Source of the DNA: Tubulanus polymorphus
Taxonomy: Eukaryota; Nemertea; Palaeonemertea; Tubulaniformes; Tubulanidae
NCBI RefSeq assembly: GCF_964204645.1
Contig: NC_134035.1
Coordinates: 1 to 64,000 of the forward strand
Length of the DNA: 64,000 nt
Reading direction: 5' to 3'
Shown: positions 10,988 to 28,132 of the stretch, one piece after another
Numbering within the stretch: the first letter of the stretch is position 1
How the letters are laid out: each line of letters starts with the position of its first letter
Made by a program: the position numbers and the translations under genes
The notes under the pieces: model-generated
What the model was told of the DNA's origin: nothing
The model's database searches: none
What the model saw: only the letters and a program-made list of their open reading frames with translations

Positions 10988-13986
10988 CGTTCACCGCGTG
11001 GGGACTTTTCCTCTCTGTTACTGATATGACGTTACCGTCTGGTACTAAAATAGTAGATGAATCTATAATAGATTTAGATTTTTTAGTCAATTTTTTCACA
11101 TTTTAAGAACCGAATTTTTTCGCTGTTTATCGATAACATTCAATGTTCCTAGTGCAAGTGCGACGATGAAATTTAAAACTATTGAATTACAAATAGATAT
11201 CATTTACATAAATCCTGCGATCACCATTGAACAATTGATCAGTGAACGAGAGATATAGAGATATAAACCCGGCTAGTCGCCAGTATTAGTTTGAAATTGA
11301 TGCGCTTTCAATGAATTGCCTTATCTAGGATCACTAGGCTATAGTCGCCCTTCGCCTGCGGTTTAAATAATTCATATTCGAATATAAATATTAATGCATA
11401 ACGTGTTTATCTCTATAGCTTTGTCTATACCGAACAACGAGAGGACCTCGGGTAAAATGGCGTGGAAAATGTGAATAGGTTTTCTAACGAATCCCGGTAC
11501 ACACAAACCAACATCCTAAAAAGATGATTGAACTAACTGAATCATTTCCACCCTCCCTAACATAAACGTGATAACCGTCAATTAGTAGGGGTAATTTCAA
11601 AGAGAAATGAAAATGGTAAATGTGCATCAGCATTGTGAATGGATGTATAATTTCAGTAAGAAAATACTATTTGGGACAGCTCTGAAATGTCTATAGTTAA
11701 ATCAGACTACAGAAAGACTGAGCCTATTCTGTACGATTTGAATACTGGATTGGCCTATAAACAAGGTACCGTATATTATACAACCTGTCCTACAAAAAGG
11801 TATACAAAACCTATAATAGGTTTATACGAATCTCTCTTTCATTTAAACGAATATTTCAAAAGACCTTCAAATTGAAAGCGTGGATCTTTCAGATGTAATA
11901 TTGGTTTGTTGAATTCCCTTTCGTCCCAATCCATTGTTTCTGATGAAAGTTTGGATGATCAGTGAACATGTCTAACTGTCAGAACATTGAAATGTATTTC
12001 TTGTCTTATTTTTCAATTTTTGTCATTTGATTTGCTATCGAAAAGTAAAAATATTGAATGAATTATAACAATATCACTCATTTTCGATATATCGACAGTT
12101 CTCAACCAGGTCATTATGCATGTCTCGGGTATAAAAGTCATCCTAGTGTGACTTACGTGTCGATAAAATGGTCCAAACAATTCTTATCTCCCACTGGTTT
12201 ATACCTGAAAAGGGGCTAGAGCGGAGCTGCCCGCCATGAAACAAACAATAGCTATAGTGTGGTATATTTTTATAGGACAGACTGTCTCCTCGAGTAAGCT
12301 CTCGTAATATTTGACAGTTGACATTTTCGAATATTAAATGTATATATATTCAATTTGACAAACAAGTACCATCCTACATACTGAATACAGGCCTATATAG
12401 AATAACAGGGAAAAAACAGATTCAATTTAAATCTAGAAACAGCTGATTGGAAATAATGCATAAATACTGACCGTTTTAGTGTCCGGTTTGATGAAACATA
12501 CAAAACAAAACCATTTAATATATACAGCTACCTACAATAAGGTAGACACATGTGTGTCGCTACTATAGTTATAGTTCTTCTCAGTTGAATGATTTTGGCG
12601 CACGACACGAACCAGTGATTCAGGCCTTACACGACACACACACACACACTAACTAGTTCATATCAAGCCGCATACATGTTATACACCAATATAGTATTTT
12701 ATAGTGAATCGTCTGTAAAATTTATACGTCAATAATAATAATAATTTATTATGTAAAAGCGCTTAACATTAAAACAATCGCAAAGCTCTTTACAACTAAA
12801 TATATGTATTTTGTTTTGACTTAACTTCGAATAAAAATGTTTCTAAAAGACTGCACCGATGGTCGGTTACGGATTGGCAAATTATTCCTCGAACGAAACA
12901 GAAAAATATCGTAAACCATAGAGAATTCTGTTCGATATTCAAAGTGGTTCCTATTGGCAGAATTAAAGCGATTGTCATCATAAAAAATTCACTGATATTG
13001 AATCGAATATGTACCATACTTATTAGAGAAATTATTCAAAGGTTTTATAGGTGACTTGTGCACGACAATGATATGGCATACATTGTAACATATCTCAGCA
13101 ATTTCATTTTCATATTTCAAGTAAATCAGTTGTTCTTTTATAAGGATATAGTAAAGTTTATTTCCAATTAGAAACGCATGAACCATCAGTTGGCCAATTG
13201 AAGTAGACAGAGTTAGAGAATGTTGATTGGTCGGATTAGCTGGATGTGGACTATCAAGTCACACGTGATGTGTGTAAGGGTTATGATTGGCTGCTAGGGT
13301 TATAGTCACAGGTGGTCAGGTAACCCAGAGTTAGGGTTGTGTATGACCAGTGACCGGAAGATGCAGATGTTTTATAGTCAGTGAAGTAAAGATGTTGCTC
13401 TAGGATTGAACACCATCTACAAGAATCACAACCGTCAACGGGGTCCATTTTCTAAAGCACTATTACCTGTCAAATTGTTCTCCTGTCTGTCAGTTACTGC
13501 TACTATCTATAAATCAACTCTGATGATCAATTATGATTAATGGACGTGTTTTCCAATCAACTGGTATTTTCTGTACTGAATGATGACATCATCATCGACC
13601 ACAGACCAAGCAACTCAGCAATTCCTGAAACCGGTTTTCATTATGTACCAATTGAGATGAAATCATGAGTGAAAACCAGAAATGTTTTCATATCAGACGA
13701 GGAAATAGAATACGGAGGGAAGAAGGTGGAACAAGGTGGAAGTGGAAGGAAAGAATATAATTACATTGAACACGAAAAAATATATAGCAGTAAAACATGA
13801 TTTATATCAGAGAATGAATGAATCATTGGAGACAATGAAATAAAAAGCGAAGCTTCTACTCAGCTTAAAACGATTACCACTGGATTAAGTATTTATCGAT
13901 AATCAAACCGGTAATAAAACCGGTAATCAAACTGGTAATTGTACAATCTTATACAAATATAATCCTTTCACTTGAAAATAAACAGT
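10988..13986. other. Intergenic; ACE upstream region and DDX19 3' side
   Basis: About 3 kb without a convincing gene. It holds a short (CA)n run near 12640 and, at about 12730-12805, an AATAATAATAATTTATTATG ... AAAGCGCTTAAC ... GCTCTTTACAA segment. That segment looks like a dispersed repeat tail common in invertebrate genomes (recognition from memory). Short ORFs at 11687-11875, 12796-13017 and 12989-13186 have no conserved features. Confidence 0.5.
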
Positions 13987-15465
13987 TTAATTGTTCTGTA
14001 GTTTTTCTAAGTCATCCACATCTTCAGCGTCAATACGTTCTATCTTACGACCGAAGTGTCTCATGATAGCGTCGAGGACACCCTCCGCTCGCTTACCGTC
14101 GACCATGTTTATCGCGACTCCGTTTTTACCGAATCGACCCGTTCGACCGATTCGATGCAGATAGGTTTCGCAGTCGGCTTGACCGTTCATATCGACCGGT
14201 AAATCAAAGTTAACCACGACGGTTACCTGTTCGATATCGATACCTCGCGCCGAGACATTCGTCGTGATCAGTACTTTCTGTTTTCCCTCGCGAAACCTCG
14301 CGATAACCGCAGCGCGTTGTTCCACCGTCAGCTCGCCGCTTAGCAACGCTACCGAATGACCTTGAGCGGTCATTTTCTCGGCGAGCCAGCTAGCGATACG
14401 ACGCGTGCGACAGAATATCATCGATTGACCGATCGATAAAGTGCCGTAAATACTGTTCAATGCTTCCAGTTTATCTTCTTTATCGCGTACGTTGATATAA
14501 ATCTGTTTGATATTATCGAGGCTTTCTTCCTCTCTACGCAGACGGATGACGACGGCGCCGGGAACGACCGTCTGAGCGAACGACATCACGTCTGTGTCGT
14601 AGGTCGCCGAGAATAACAACATCTGACACGATTTCGAAACGGAGTTGTGCATTCTAATCGATTGATCCTGATGACCTTGTTGAGCGATCATCACATCTGC
14701 TTCATCCAACACGAATACGCTTAATTTCTTTAAATCGATATTTTTGAATTTCAGACTCCAATCGAGAGCGGTCCCCGGAGTACCGATGATGATGTGGTAC
14801 GGAGCGATCTTCCCGCGCTGGATTTTCTCGCCGCGAACTGCGAACCCGATTCTAATATTCGGCATGAATTTTGACATCTGTTTAGTGACCTCGCCGGTCT
14901 GAAGGGCGAGTTCGTACGTCGGTGATAGACACAACGCTTGAGGGTAATCCAGAGTCGGGTCGACTCTACTGAGCATTGTCAATACGAACGCGGCTGTTTT
15001 ACCAGTACCGCTCTGAGACTGAGCGATCATATTCTGAGGAGGATCGGCGAGCAGTGTAGGCAGCGCCGTCTCTTGGATTTTAGACGGTGAATTGAAACCC
15101 ATTTCGTAAATGCCTTTCAACAGTAACGGATTCAGATGAAGCGCCTCGAATGATTTCACCGAGTATAAAGGCGAATTCGGGTCTTTCTGTAGAATTTCCA
15201 GGTCTGACTTTGATGTCACTAATTTCGAGCGGATCAATTTTCTCAGCAAGGAAGATTCGGCGACATTTTCTACTTTTTCATCATCTTCTCCAGCATCTCC
15301 TCCAGCATCTCCTCCAGCATCTCCTCCAGCATCACCGGCTGCGGGTGGAGCAGCATTTTGAGAAGCAGGTGTTATAGAAACAGTTGATTTCGGAGCGCCC
15401 TCTATGTTCAGGCTTTGTAGATTTTTCTCTTGTTCATTAACAGCGGTTACCCAATCATCAGCCAT
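13987..15465 (-). CDS. DDX19B: DEAD-box RNA helicase DDX19/DBP5 (mRNA export)
   Basis: ATP-dependent helicase that remodels mRNPs at the cytoplasmic face of the nuclear pore, activated in known members by Gle1/IP6 and the Nup214 homologue. One uninterrupted 492-codon frame carries every helicase motif. These are Q motif (SPSKIQETALP, ~126-136), Walker A SGTGKT at 152-157, PTYELALQ, GTPGTALDW, DEAD at 254-257, SAT at 286-288, IFCRTRR, TTNVSARGIDI and HRIGRTGRFG. The N-terminal tail has tandem GGDA repeats (~44-60) encoded by a 12 bp repeat, next to an acidic stretch. The PTYELALQ and GTPGTALDW forms separate DDX19 from other DEAD-box proteins. A CAG acceptor lies just upstream of the start (about 15498), so at least one intron sits in the 5' leader. 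A possible leader exon ends at a GTATGT donor near 16019. The single-exon CDS is notable because vertebrate orthologues are split into many exons. Confidence 0.97.
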   Translation of the reverse strand: MADDWVTAVNEQEKNLQSLNIEGAPKSTVSITPASQNAAPPAAGDAGGDAGGDAGGDAGEDDEKVENVAESSLLRKLIRSKLVTSKSDLEILQKDPNSPLYSVKSFEALHLNPLLLKGIYEMGFNSPSKIQETALPTLLADPPQNMIAQSQSGTGKTAAFVLTMLSRVDPTLDYPQALCLSPTYELALQTGEVTKQMSKFMPNIRIGFAVRGEKIQRGKIAPYHIIIGTPGTALDWSLKFKNIDLKKLSVFVLDEADVMIAQQGHQDQSIRMHNSVSKSCQMLLFSATYDTDVMSFAQTVVPGAVVIRLRREEESLDNIKQIYINVRDKEDKLEALNSIYGTLSIGQSMIFCRTRRIASWLAEKMTAQGHSVALLSGELTVEQRAAVIARFREGKQKVLITTNVSARGIDIEQVTVVVNFDLPVDMNGQADCETYLHRIGRTGRFGKNGVAINMVDGKRAEGVLDAIMRHFGRKIERIDAEDVDDLEKLQNN

Positions 15466-17858
15466 TCTGTGATCTTTATTCTATCTCACGATCGTCTGGA
15501 AAAACAATCGAACAAATTCAATTAATTATTGATAAGAATGAATTACTATCACCCTGCATGTTACTGAGATGGGATGAAATATATAGCTTTTTAAATGCAA
15601 TGAAATCATATCTAATCATATCAACCTCCTTGAGTTATTCATATTTACAAATTTTGTAGGATTCTTTTGTAGAAAAATAACTTTCTCAGCACATCTCAGA
15701 GCAGGTATTGACGTTACTTAGTTTTGATTACAGAAATCTTAGTTTTTTAGCCAGGCAATATCTAGCAATATAAAGCGAAACCCTGGTGCAAGCTTCAGTA
15801 AGACTTCTATTCATAGCAAGAACGAAAGTTCCTGATCAAGGGAGGCACCCGGAAAGCGGAATAAAACAACATTGAATTGGATTGATTGATTCACAATCTA
15901 CGTATGAAGTTTAAACGGATGTTTAACAAACAGTCAATAATTCACAGTGTATAAACAAACACAGTTTACAGATCGTTAAATCATTGCGAGGCCTAAAACT
16001 TAAACCGTTATAAACATACCTGACTTTATTCGATGAAATGGAAAGCGCCGATCAATTCAATTCAATCTTTAATTAATGTCTGGTGAATGTTATACGACAT
16101 CCGTCACAGGTCGGTTCACCTTCAATTCAATTTTAGTTTATTTATCACAATCTCCCAGCGGCCCGCCGACGCCGGATACTTTTCTTATCATAGAAATAGT
16201 TTTCTAGCCTCAGCAGCAGAGAATATATTTTTCCCAAATATTCAATTTATGAATAACACGAGTTCGGCCGCCGGATATAGGAGATCTATTAAAACCTGAG
16301 ACCGCTTACAATCTTCGATTCGCAGCGTAGTTTGGTCAGTGCTGTGCATCCCGTGTGGCTCAAATCCTACGCACAAATGGCTCAATTTGATGTGGTGAAT
16401 AAATACCGGTACCATAGTAACAAGTCGAACTATCGAACCTTTGAGCTACTGCAGCCTTTGATGAACAATATGTATTTTGTATGTACCATAGTCTGAATTG
16501 TTTGCGATGGACAATGCATACAAAGTCCCCGGGGGACAGAGCCATGCATAGTATTCGAATATTGGGAAGGGGGCAGAGAAACCCTGAAAAAGGACGATTC
16601 TTTTGAGCACTGTGAAACCCTGCATTAAAGGGTGCATTCATCCATTGTCTAATACTGGTTTCAAAATCGCGTGTCCGTAGATAGTCAAGTCTAAACTGAT
16701 TCATGTGCAAGGATTACATTTAATTCTTATAAAATTAACAACTAAATACTATAAGTGTACATCGCATGAGAAAGTAAAACCAGAATGTTGAAATATGATA
16801 TCTTCATCGAACTACAAAAAAAACAAAATCAATCCATATTCGAATTATATTCATTTTCAATCAATTAAAATTAGGGACAAACATCGACAAGAATGGATTC
16901 CACACGATGGGATGATACACGGATACGGATTGACAGCACCACCAGCAGTAGAGATATCTCTCATTGCGACCACCTGTGATAACAGAAATACTGGGCTAAT
17001 TCGTGTACTGTATATGTGTGGTTGAACACAAGCGTTGAAGATATCGACAATTGCTTTTATAGAGTAAATAAATGCCATCAAATCTCCACAAGGGATTTAA
17101 ACCAGACGGCATTGATGAGAACACCCACACATACTGGGTCTACTCAGGCAGGGTTCACTTGCATTTTCCTCTCTACGGAGGATGAATGCAAACGCTGATT
17201 AACACAAAGCAAGACGATATACGATACACATGCAGTAGAAAATCACACAATCCCCAAAATACAAGCATTATGAAAGTCCAAAACCTTGACAATGAAAAGA
17301 GCTGCATCAATTACAAAATAGTAATTATCAGTACGTTTATAAAAACAGTTTCATTATTTCACCACAAGATCCATAGGATTATAAACCACACCGTGAAGCT
17401 GAACCAAAAACCCAAAAATATATTCATTTTATTAATATTGAACTGACAGGAATATTGTACACTTGACCACAGAATTCTTGGGACTGACCCTGAGGGTTGA
17501 GGAGTGTATAGAGGTAACTGAGGTTCAAGTTAACATTATTCCTGTGAGTGACACTGATAATGAATCGACCTCATTCACATATCTTGCCTTTAATAATCTA
17601 AACTTCAGCGTCACCAGTTAATGGATCGGGGCCTGAAAATAACATTTCATTCTTACAACAGTTAAAATCATACATCATCACCATCAGGATTCCATGTTTA
17701 ATGAGCGCTCAAAATTCATCCGAATTTCTCCTAATAATTGAATTACCGCCACTGTCAATATGTTCGCAATAGATGATACTAATAGTCTGGAGACAGTTGC
17801 AGTAAGTAATTTACTCTAATTAATGTTAATGCGTCATTGTTTCTGAGTTGCTGCTCTG
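15466..17858. other. Intergenic; DDX19 leader region and GOLT1 3' side
   Basis: About 2.4 kb. The part next to DDX19 probably contains its 5' leader exon and promoter. The part next to GOLT1 should contain that gene's 3' untranslated region. The longer ORFs (16360-16710, 17186-17446) show no conserved features. Confidence 0.45.
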
Positions 17859-19106
17859 TCAGACCATCGACGACGACTCACCTCCAAGTTTCGTTACAAC
17901 CTATTTCAAATAGAAAATAATGCAAAGTGAGCATGAGGAAAATCTAAGCGTCCAAAATCCAGCAAATCATTCGTCCAACGTTAAAATGCAGTTTCAATAA
18001 ACTGGTTACACAGTAGAGACTATATATCACCAAATTAACAATCAGGGAAATACGTGTAGAATGTTATCACAAATATATTCCAGAAAGAATTTTAGACTCG
18101 ATCAGTTTAACGAATTGACGAGTTTATCGAGTTAAGGTAGAGCGTATTTCACTAGAGAGATCAGAGGAATACTTACGTAACTAATTCCTGGTAAGTTGAG
18201 TAATGAACCGAGGACAGGAACTCTGCGTAGAAAACTAATCACTACTGGGAATAGACCACTAAAAAATCAAAATGATACAGAGTTATTTGACAAATACGAA
18301 AAACAAGAGACCAGTGCAGCTTAAAAGTTTATGAAACTAAATAAGCAACTTAGCAAAACTATGATTTGTTGTAGTGGCTGAAAATACAGACCAGAAACAA
18401 TTTCAACATCTTCAATTTATCACTAAATGTCTTACGTATCAAGCAAGGAGACAGTTCTCTGAAGCTAAGATGCAAAGCTTTCGAATGGTACGAAATCAGT
18501 CGATATTTCATGGACTGGTATCTCTGTTAAATGGAACCTCATTTCTAGAACTATAAAATATTCTCTAACTCACCTAAATAAAAGGACGAAACCGTAAAGT
18601 TCAATGATCATTCCTATGACTGGGAAACCGAGTAAAACAATCAAGATTCCTCCGAGGAAAAATGCTGTGCCTTTTAATTTATGCTTTTGGAAAAAGAATA
18701 GAAATGTTCGTTCCATACCAATTACAAACGATAATCCGGCTACAAATAATATCTATAAAAAATAAAAACAAATAGTTATAAACAGAAATATCACAGTCTT
18801 AAATATTATAGGCTTAAAAATAGGCTTAAAAGCAGCGTCAAAGCCACCGCCACAACCAGTCGGTGTCAAAATCATCTAGTGAAATATAATTGACACTTAC
18901 ATTTCCTATCGCCAACAGACCTCGATCGAAAAATAGCAGTACGCCGAGAAATAAAAATGCGATACCAAAACCGGCCAGACCGACACCGATTTCTGAAACA
19001 ACAAACAACAACAGCCCAATCAATTATTACTGAAATCACGGCTTCAAACGTGGTGATATACAACATACACACATCACTTACTCTGAAAATCTGTTATTTG
19101 CATCAT
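17859..19106 (-). CDS. GOLT1B: Golgi transport protein GOLT1 (Got1-like)
   Basis: Small four-helix membrane protein of the Got1/GOLT1 family, acting in ER-Golgi vesicle traffic. Five exons in phase: 19106-19082, 18992-18901, 18752-18574, 18258-18177 and 17900-17859. They give 139 residues, against 138 in human GOLT1B. Visible landmarks, in order: [14 protein letters not shown], then hydrophobic segments in [22 protein letters not shown] and [17 protein letters not shown]. Between and after these come the conserved loop [41 protein letters not shown] and a C-terminal [10 protein letters not shown]. The last exon codes only 13 residues; it was placed from its family-like GESxxMV ending and matching phase. 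The start is the first of two adjacent ATGs; the second is equally possible. It lies head-to-head with TEFM. Confidence 0.95.
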
Positions 19107-19556
19107 TTTGACGACGATTCTTTGCGGCTATAGTAACCGGAAGTATCGGTATTTTGAAACACGTCAACGAGCAATATAAATATTGAATTGAATTACTCGC
19201 TTGCCAGGGTTTGCATTTTGCTCCGGAAAGCGAGGATGGTTCCAGATGGGTGACCGACGAATAGCGCGACGATCTAAAATGACATAAGGCACACAGAATA
19301 ATTAATTGCCAAATTTAATCAGTCATTGTTGTTATGATTTAACAATAAATCATCCTCGCTTGAACTGAAGGCCAAACATTATTAGTAGACTGGTTACCGA
19401 TTTATATCTTCAAGGCAACCAGTCTAACTTAATTAGTACATCTGCAGTAAACAATTTTTTGATTTTTCAACCAGTATTTCCGGATTTGGCAAAAACCTGA
19501 AAAAAAACTTTTTAAAAACCCCGTATCCCTGGGACCGTGGCTCTCGTTTAGACGCG
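19107..19556. promoter_or_regulatory. Probable shared promoter region of GOLT1 and TEFM
   Basis: Only 450 bp separate the two divergent start codons, so both promoters and leaders must lie here. A short stem-loop (AGACTGGTTACC at ~19386, AGACTGGTTGCC inverse at ~19414) is present. No TATA box was identified. Confidence 0.5.
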
Positions 19557-21635
19557 ATGAAACGTTCATTGTTAGGGTTACGTAGTATACGTTGGTTGCA
19601 GGTATAATCAATAGTTTAAAGTCATTAAAGCGCGATGTGTTAACAGCAACAACGGGCTTGAGTTTTTACTTCCGGGTATCCCCAACAAAATTTCAAACTT
19701 CCAGTAGAAAAGTGAAATCAAAATTCATTCATTGATTGATTAAATTCTGCGTATTTCGATTTTTAGATTGAATTTCCGGAGGCATTTGTGAATACTAAAC
19801 TCTGGAGGCTGTAGATACTCTAAGAAATAATTTTTGCATTTCCGATCCATGACCAAGGCCTGGCTAATAAACCCTAGTTTTAGGCCACAACACAAGACTG
19901 AAGTTTGAGGGGTATGGTGTCCTAGGACTCCTCGTTTCTTCTAACAAACATAAACAATCTCTTCCTCAGTTGAAGTCCGCTGCCAGAAGTATATTTTCGA
20001 CCCCTGAAGATTCAAGTTCAACTGCTAGTGATACGGAACCTACAACGGAAAATTATCACCAGCAATGTTTGGATTTTCGATCGGAATTTAGCGATGCTCA
20101 AATCACCGAATTACTGCATAAATTTAATTCAGCGCATCACGAAGAGCTTTCTCAGATCCGCCATTGTTCATCGGTGAAATCAGCGAACATCGTCAGACAT
20201 CGACAAACAAAGGGTGAATATCGCTCACTGTTAGAGATATTAAACGTGCCCGGTATCGCGACTCTCGGACTCAAGAAAATCTGTCACGCTATTTTAAACG
20301 ACGAACTGTCATCTAAAGCGCTGAAAACTAGAACCAGTGGATATAAAACAGAGGTGAACCATGGAGGATTGTGCCATCCTAAAATGACAGCGGCTGTAGC
20401 TAAGGTAAAATAAATGTAGTCAGAACTGAGTTTGGGTGAGAGTGCTCTATAGTTATGTGGCTTAAATCAATCATTTAACTGGAAAAATCAAATTTCATGC
20501 AATATCTGTTTAACTAGGTCCTGTAGATTTTACCAGTGTTACATGTTTACATTATATTTATGTTTTAGGATGTAAACAGTGTTTTATCGATAGATTTACA
20601 AATGGATAAAATATCGTGGGCTCACATTGATAAACAGACGTATTTACTCGACTGGCGCGAAGATATCGTATTTGATAAACGTCCGATGAAATATGATCAC
20701 GTTTATTTTCATGAAAAGGTACGATAATTTCTGTTCATCATTAACCCTAACCCTGACATCGTTTAGCTCAGCGTTTCAACTTGCTCTATGTGCTATCTGT
20801 ATTCACTTTCATACAATATGATCATCAAGAAATAACTTAGTCTGGTCCCCAGGGTATTTTTAAAAATGAATTTATATAGTTAACCCCCACAGACATCAGA
20901 CTCAGGGGCCGGTTGTACAGTCGTAAATTAAGTCCAAAAATGGTCTCAAATCTTAAGTTGTTAGATTGGATATAGAACTAAGTTTGTCTAAGACTGGTCT
21001 TAAGTCTAAGCCATTACTTTGCTAAACTGGCTGCAGCACATGGTTATTGAGTGAGTGCAGGGTACAAGTCAACAGATTAATGATACCTTTGTAAATGCCA
21101 TTTTTCCTCAACTCATATTTAATGTCGTGATTAAGGATGATATGAAGACCTTTACGAGTGACCTGTATTAATTTGATTGTAATTTCAGATCAGCGAAGCT
21201 GTTGAAAAGTTGCCAGTTGCAGATATTTATTTGTTGGAAGGTAAACTACACCGTTGCAGCAGTTTGAAACTGGTACCGTTTTACATCACGACTCATATTG
21301 TCGAAGCCGTACTGATGACTATTTTAAACAAACACCTACCGCAAACCGGACTACATAAAGTGTATATATTAAAACCATTCACTGTTAGTAAACATTTTAG
21401 TTTAATCATCGGTGGTGAAAGAGTCAGTGGTCAACATATAATACATAATATAATAGCGGGTAGTGGATCACCGTGTACTGCATCTATCCCTGAACCTCAG
21501 ATAGACTACTATACCGGGCTCACTCACGTGCAACAGGAGAATCTATCCAGAGCATTTCTACTTGGAATTACATTCAATCAGTTGATTCTACAGAAATTAA
21601 GTAACTTGGGACTAGACCGTAGAATATTAGTGTGA
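19557..21635 (+). CDS. TEFM: Mitochondrial transcription elongation factor TEFM
   Basis: Processivity factor for mitochondrial RNA polymerase. Four exons in phase 0: 19557-19601, 19970-20404, 20569-20718 and 21189-21635, giving 358 residues (human 360). The 15-residue first exon, MKRSLLGLRSIRWLQ, is basic and amphipathic, as expected for a mitochondrial presequence. It was placed because exon 2 starts at a clean CAG acceptor without its own ATG. Residues ~55-145 correspond to the helix-hairpin-helix part (NIVRHRQTKG, LLEILNVPGIATLGLKK). Residues ~170-358 form the RNase H/Holliday-junction-resolvase-like fold: KISWAHIDKQTYLLDW, VADIYLLEGKLHR, IVEAVLMTILNKHL and SKHFSLIIGGERVSG. Known TEFM proteins have lost nuclease activity. 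Intron 3 contains a MITE (20905-21031). Confidence 0.93.
20905..21031. mobile_element. MITE, GTTGCAC family (degenerate copy)
   Basis: It starts GGGCCGGTTGTACAGTC, contains TTGTCTAAGACTGGTCTTAA and GGTCTTAAGTCTAAGCC, and ends near GCTAAACTGG. The same layout occurs at 52027-52170, where the inverted ends are perfect. Lies in TEFM intron 3. Confidence 0.65.
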
Positions 21636-22249
21636 TCGTTGGTTGAAGTTATTGATTGAATAAAGCACATTAGTTTTTTTCACGATTTGGTATTCTTTTA
21701 TCAGGCAATAGGATAACTATAGTGAGTATCGTGATAATTATGATTCCGTGAAGCGATTACCGAAACTTATAGAAGTGCGCTAAAGTTTAGTAGTGAGCAG
21801 GCTTCGGAACCGACCCCGTATTCCTGGAAATCTGGAGGAGCAGTCAGTCGGGAGCGGTGGATCTGATGTTCTCGGAGGCGCCCTGTGTTTGGTCAGTCAC
21901 ATGACAGTCAGCCGGTCTAGCGAAATGTGACATGTTGACTAATAATATTCTGATCTCGGTCCAATTAAAATTAAGATACTACTAACATCTGAATCGAGTC
22001 AGATACCTGTCAAAATTAAGATTCACAAACGAAACTTAAACGCTTCAAAATAAGAGCATCTTTATCAACAGTCAATATATAACGCGTTGAATTACGACAA
22101 TATAATTCATTGAATTTGACCGTGATTGACAAGGAAGTTCATGTGACATAATACTACCCTGAACTTTGATAGTTCGATCGTCGACCTCTTGGACCTTCGT
22201 TCACTCCTTCTTCTACTTTCTCAGCTGGACGACAGAAGATCTCAGTAAT
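21636..22249. other. Intergenic between TEFM and cathepsin D
   Basis: It contains the TEFM 3' end (AATAAAG at 21659 is a candidate poly(A) signal) and the cathepsin D promoter and leader. Nothing else recognised. Confidence 0.5.
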
Positions 22250-25680
<3,431 letters not shown>

Positions 25681-27225
25681 TCAAAACGAATGACTTTAAT
25701 CTGACAATAGAAAGAAACTGTTTGGACGATTCTTAAGAAAAGAGATCATCCGCTCTAGAAAAAACTAACTGCCGTAATTTAACGATTAAAAGGAACAGAA
25801 ATTTTTGTATTTCATGATTAAATTTGCTTTGATTAAAGAATATATTTGGGGACGATGCCGATCAGAGCCTTATTTAAAAGTAATTAAATAAATCGCATAA
25901 ATGTTATGTTCTTACTTTATTGGCCAAAAAAACAAGAAAGTTTTTATGGCAGTTTGTTTATTCCAAAAGGGGCTCATTATAATGGTTTGTATATTGTGTG
26001 TTCAATTAGTTTTATACTTTGAATGTAATAATTAGTGGCTTAAACTGGGAGATCGATACATTGTTAATTCCATTAGAAACATGATGTCTACACAAGTGAC
26101 TCTCTCATACTTAGCACGTTTATTGGCATCGAGATTAGTGTCTGGTGAATTTAGCGACTGATGCTGTAAGTGTTTATTGTTCACGGAATGGACTGGTTTT
26201 TGAGTAACGGGTTTATATATGTTAGTTGTGTATGTTACTTAGATCAGGCAATAGTGGAAACTCGTGAGAACATATTAGATTTTGCAAACTCAGAATTTCA
26301 TCTAGAATAGGAAGTATTTCAAACTGGATTTAAAGAACGATAACAAACAGATTTCCTTAACGAGGTTCCACCGTACACTTACATATTACATTTTCATTGG
26401 GGCTTGAACTCGATTGCGTAATCAATATTAATTTGTATATCTAGTTTTTAGTTCCCCCAGGTAATTATAACAATAGGGTCCTAATGTCAAACATTTTCAA
26501 CATATATTTCTTTTGATGACTTTAGATAATTAAGTCGGAAGTTTTGAGTTAACTAAACGTTTCAATCCTTTTCAATTAGCGATAATTTTTTGGATAATCG
26601 ACGTTTTTATAGGTATGTATATACACAAGACTGAGGGACTTAATCATTACTTGTATTTGCAAGATAAAATAAAATCATTTTCTGTCTAAATAAAATCATT
26701 ACCCGGTTGTTCGTTTACTATATTTTCTTAGATATCGATATGGTCGTGCAAAAGTTGTACTACAAAAGTTGCACATCCATCAGTTAAGGTGTGACGAGCG
26801 TGACACCTTTTCTGTCAGTTTCAAAATATTTTCAGTCCGGCCCGCAACCAGTGTCAGATCCATGACCGTCCAGTGCTGCCACCAACAACATATATTCCTA
26901 CTGTGGCACGCGAATGGCTGTTCTATTTGACGGAAAACACCCGATAGATTTATACCGCTTTGTGAGCAAATCCAAGTTATTTCAGAAACAATTAAATTGA
27001 TAAAGTGGTAGAAATTAAAGAAATCCGATGAAGATGTTTGTTACTCGAGAGCATTTTCAGGGATGTTTTGCATTTAAGCGTTATATCTGCGGGTGTATGT
27101 CCAATTGACAGAACAGCGAAAACAAATGGCTCGAAGTGCGCGCTTGTGACATGTCAAAACAAAACTGATTGACCCCTACATGAAGCAGACTCGTTTTGTT
27201 TATTAGTTAAATCGATGACCGAAGA
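25681..27225. other. Intergenic between cathepsin D and LC3
   Basis: Cathepsin D 3' untranslated region (AATAAA near 25887) and the LC3 upstream region. No coding exon recognised. Confidence 0.5.
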
Positions 27226-28132
<907 letters not shown>

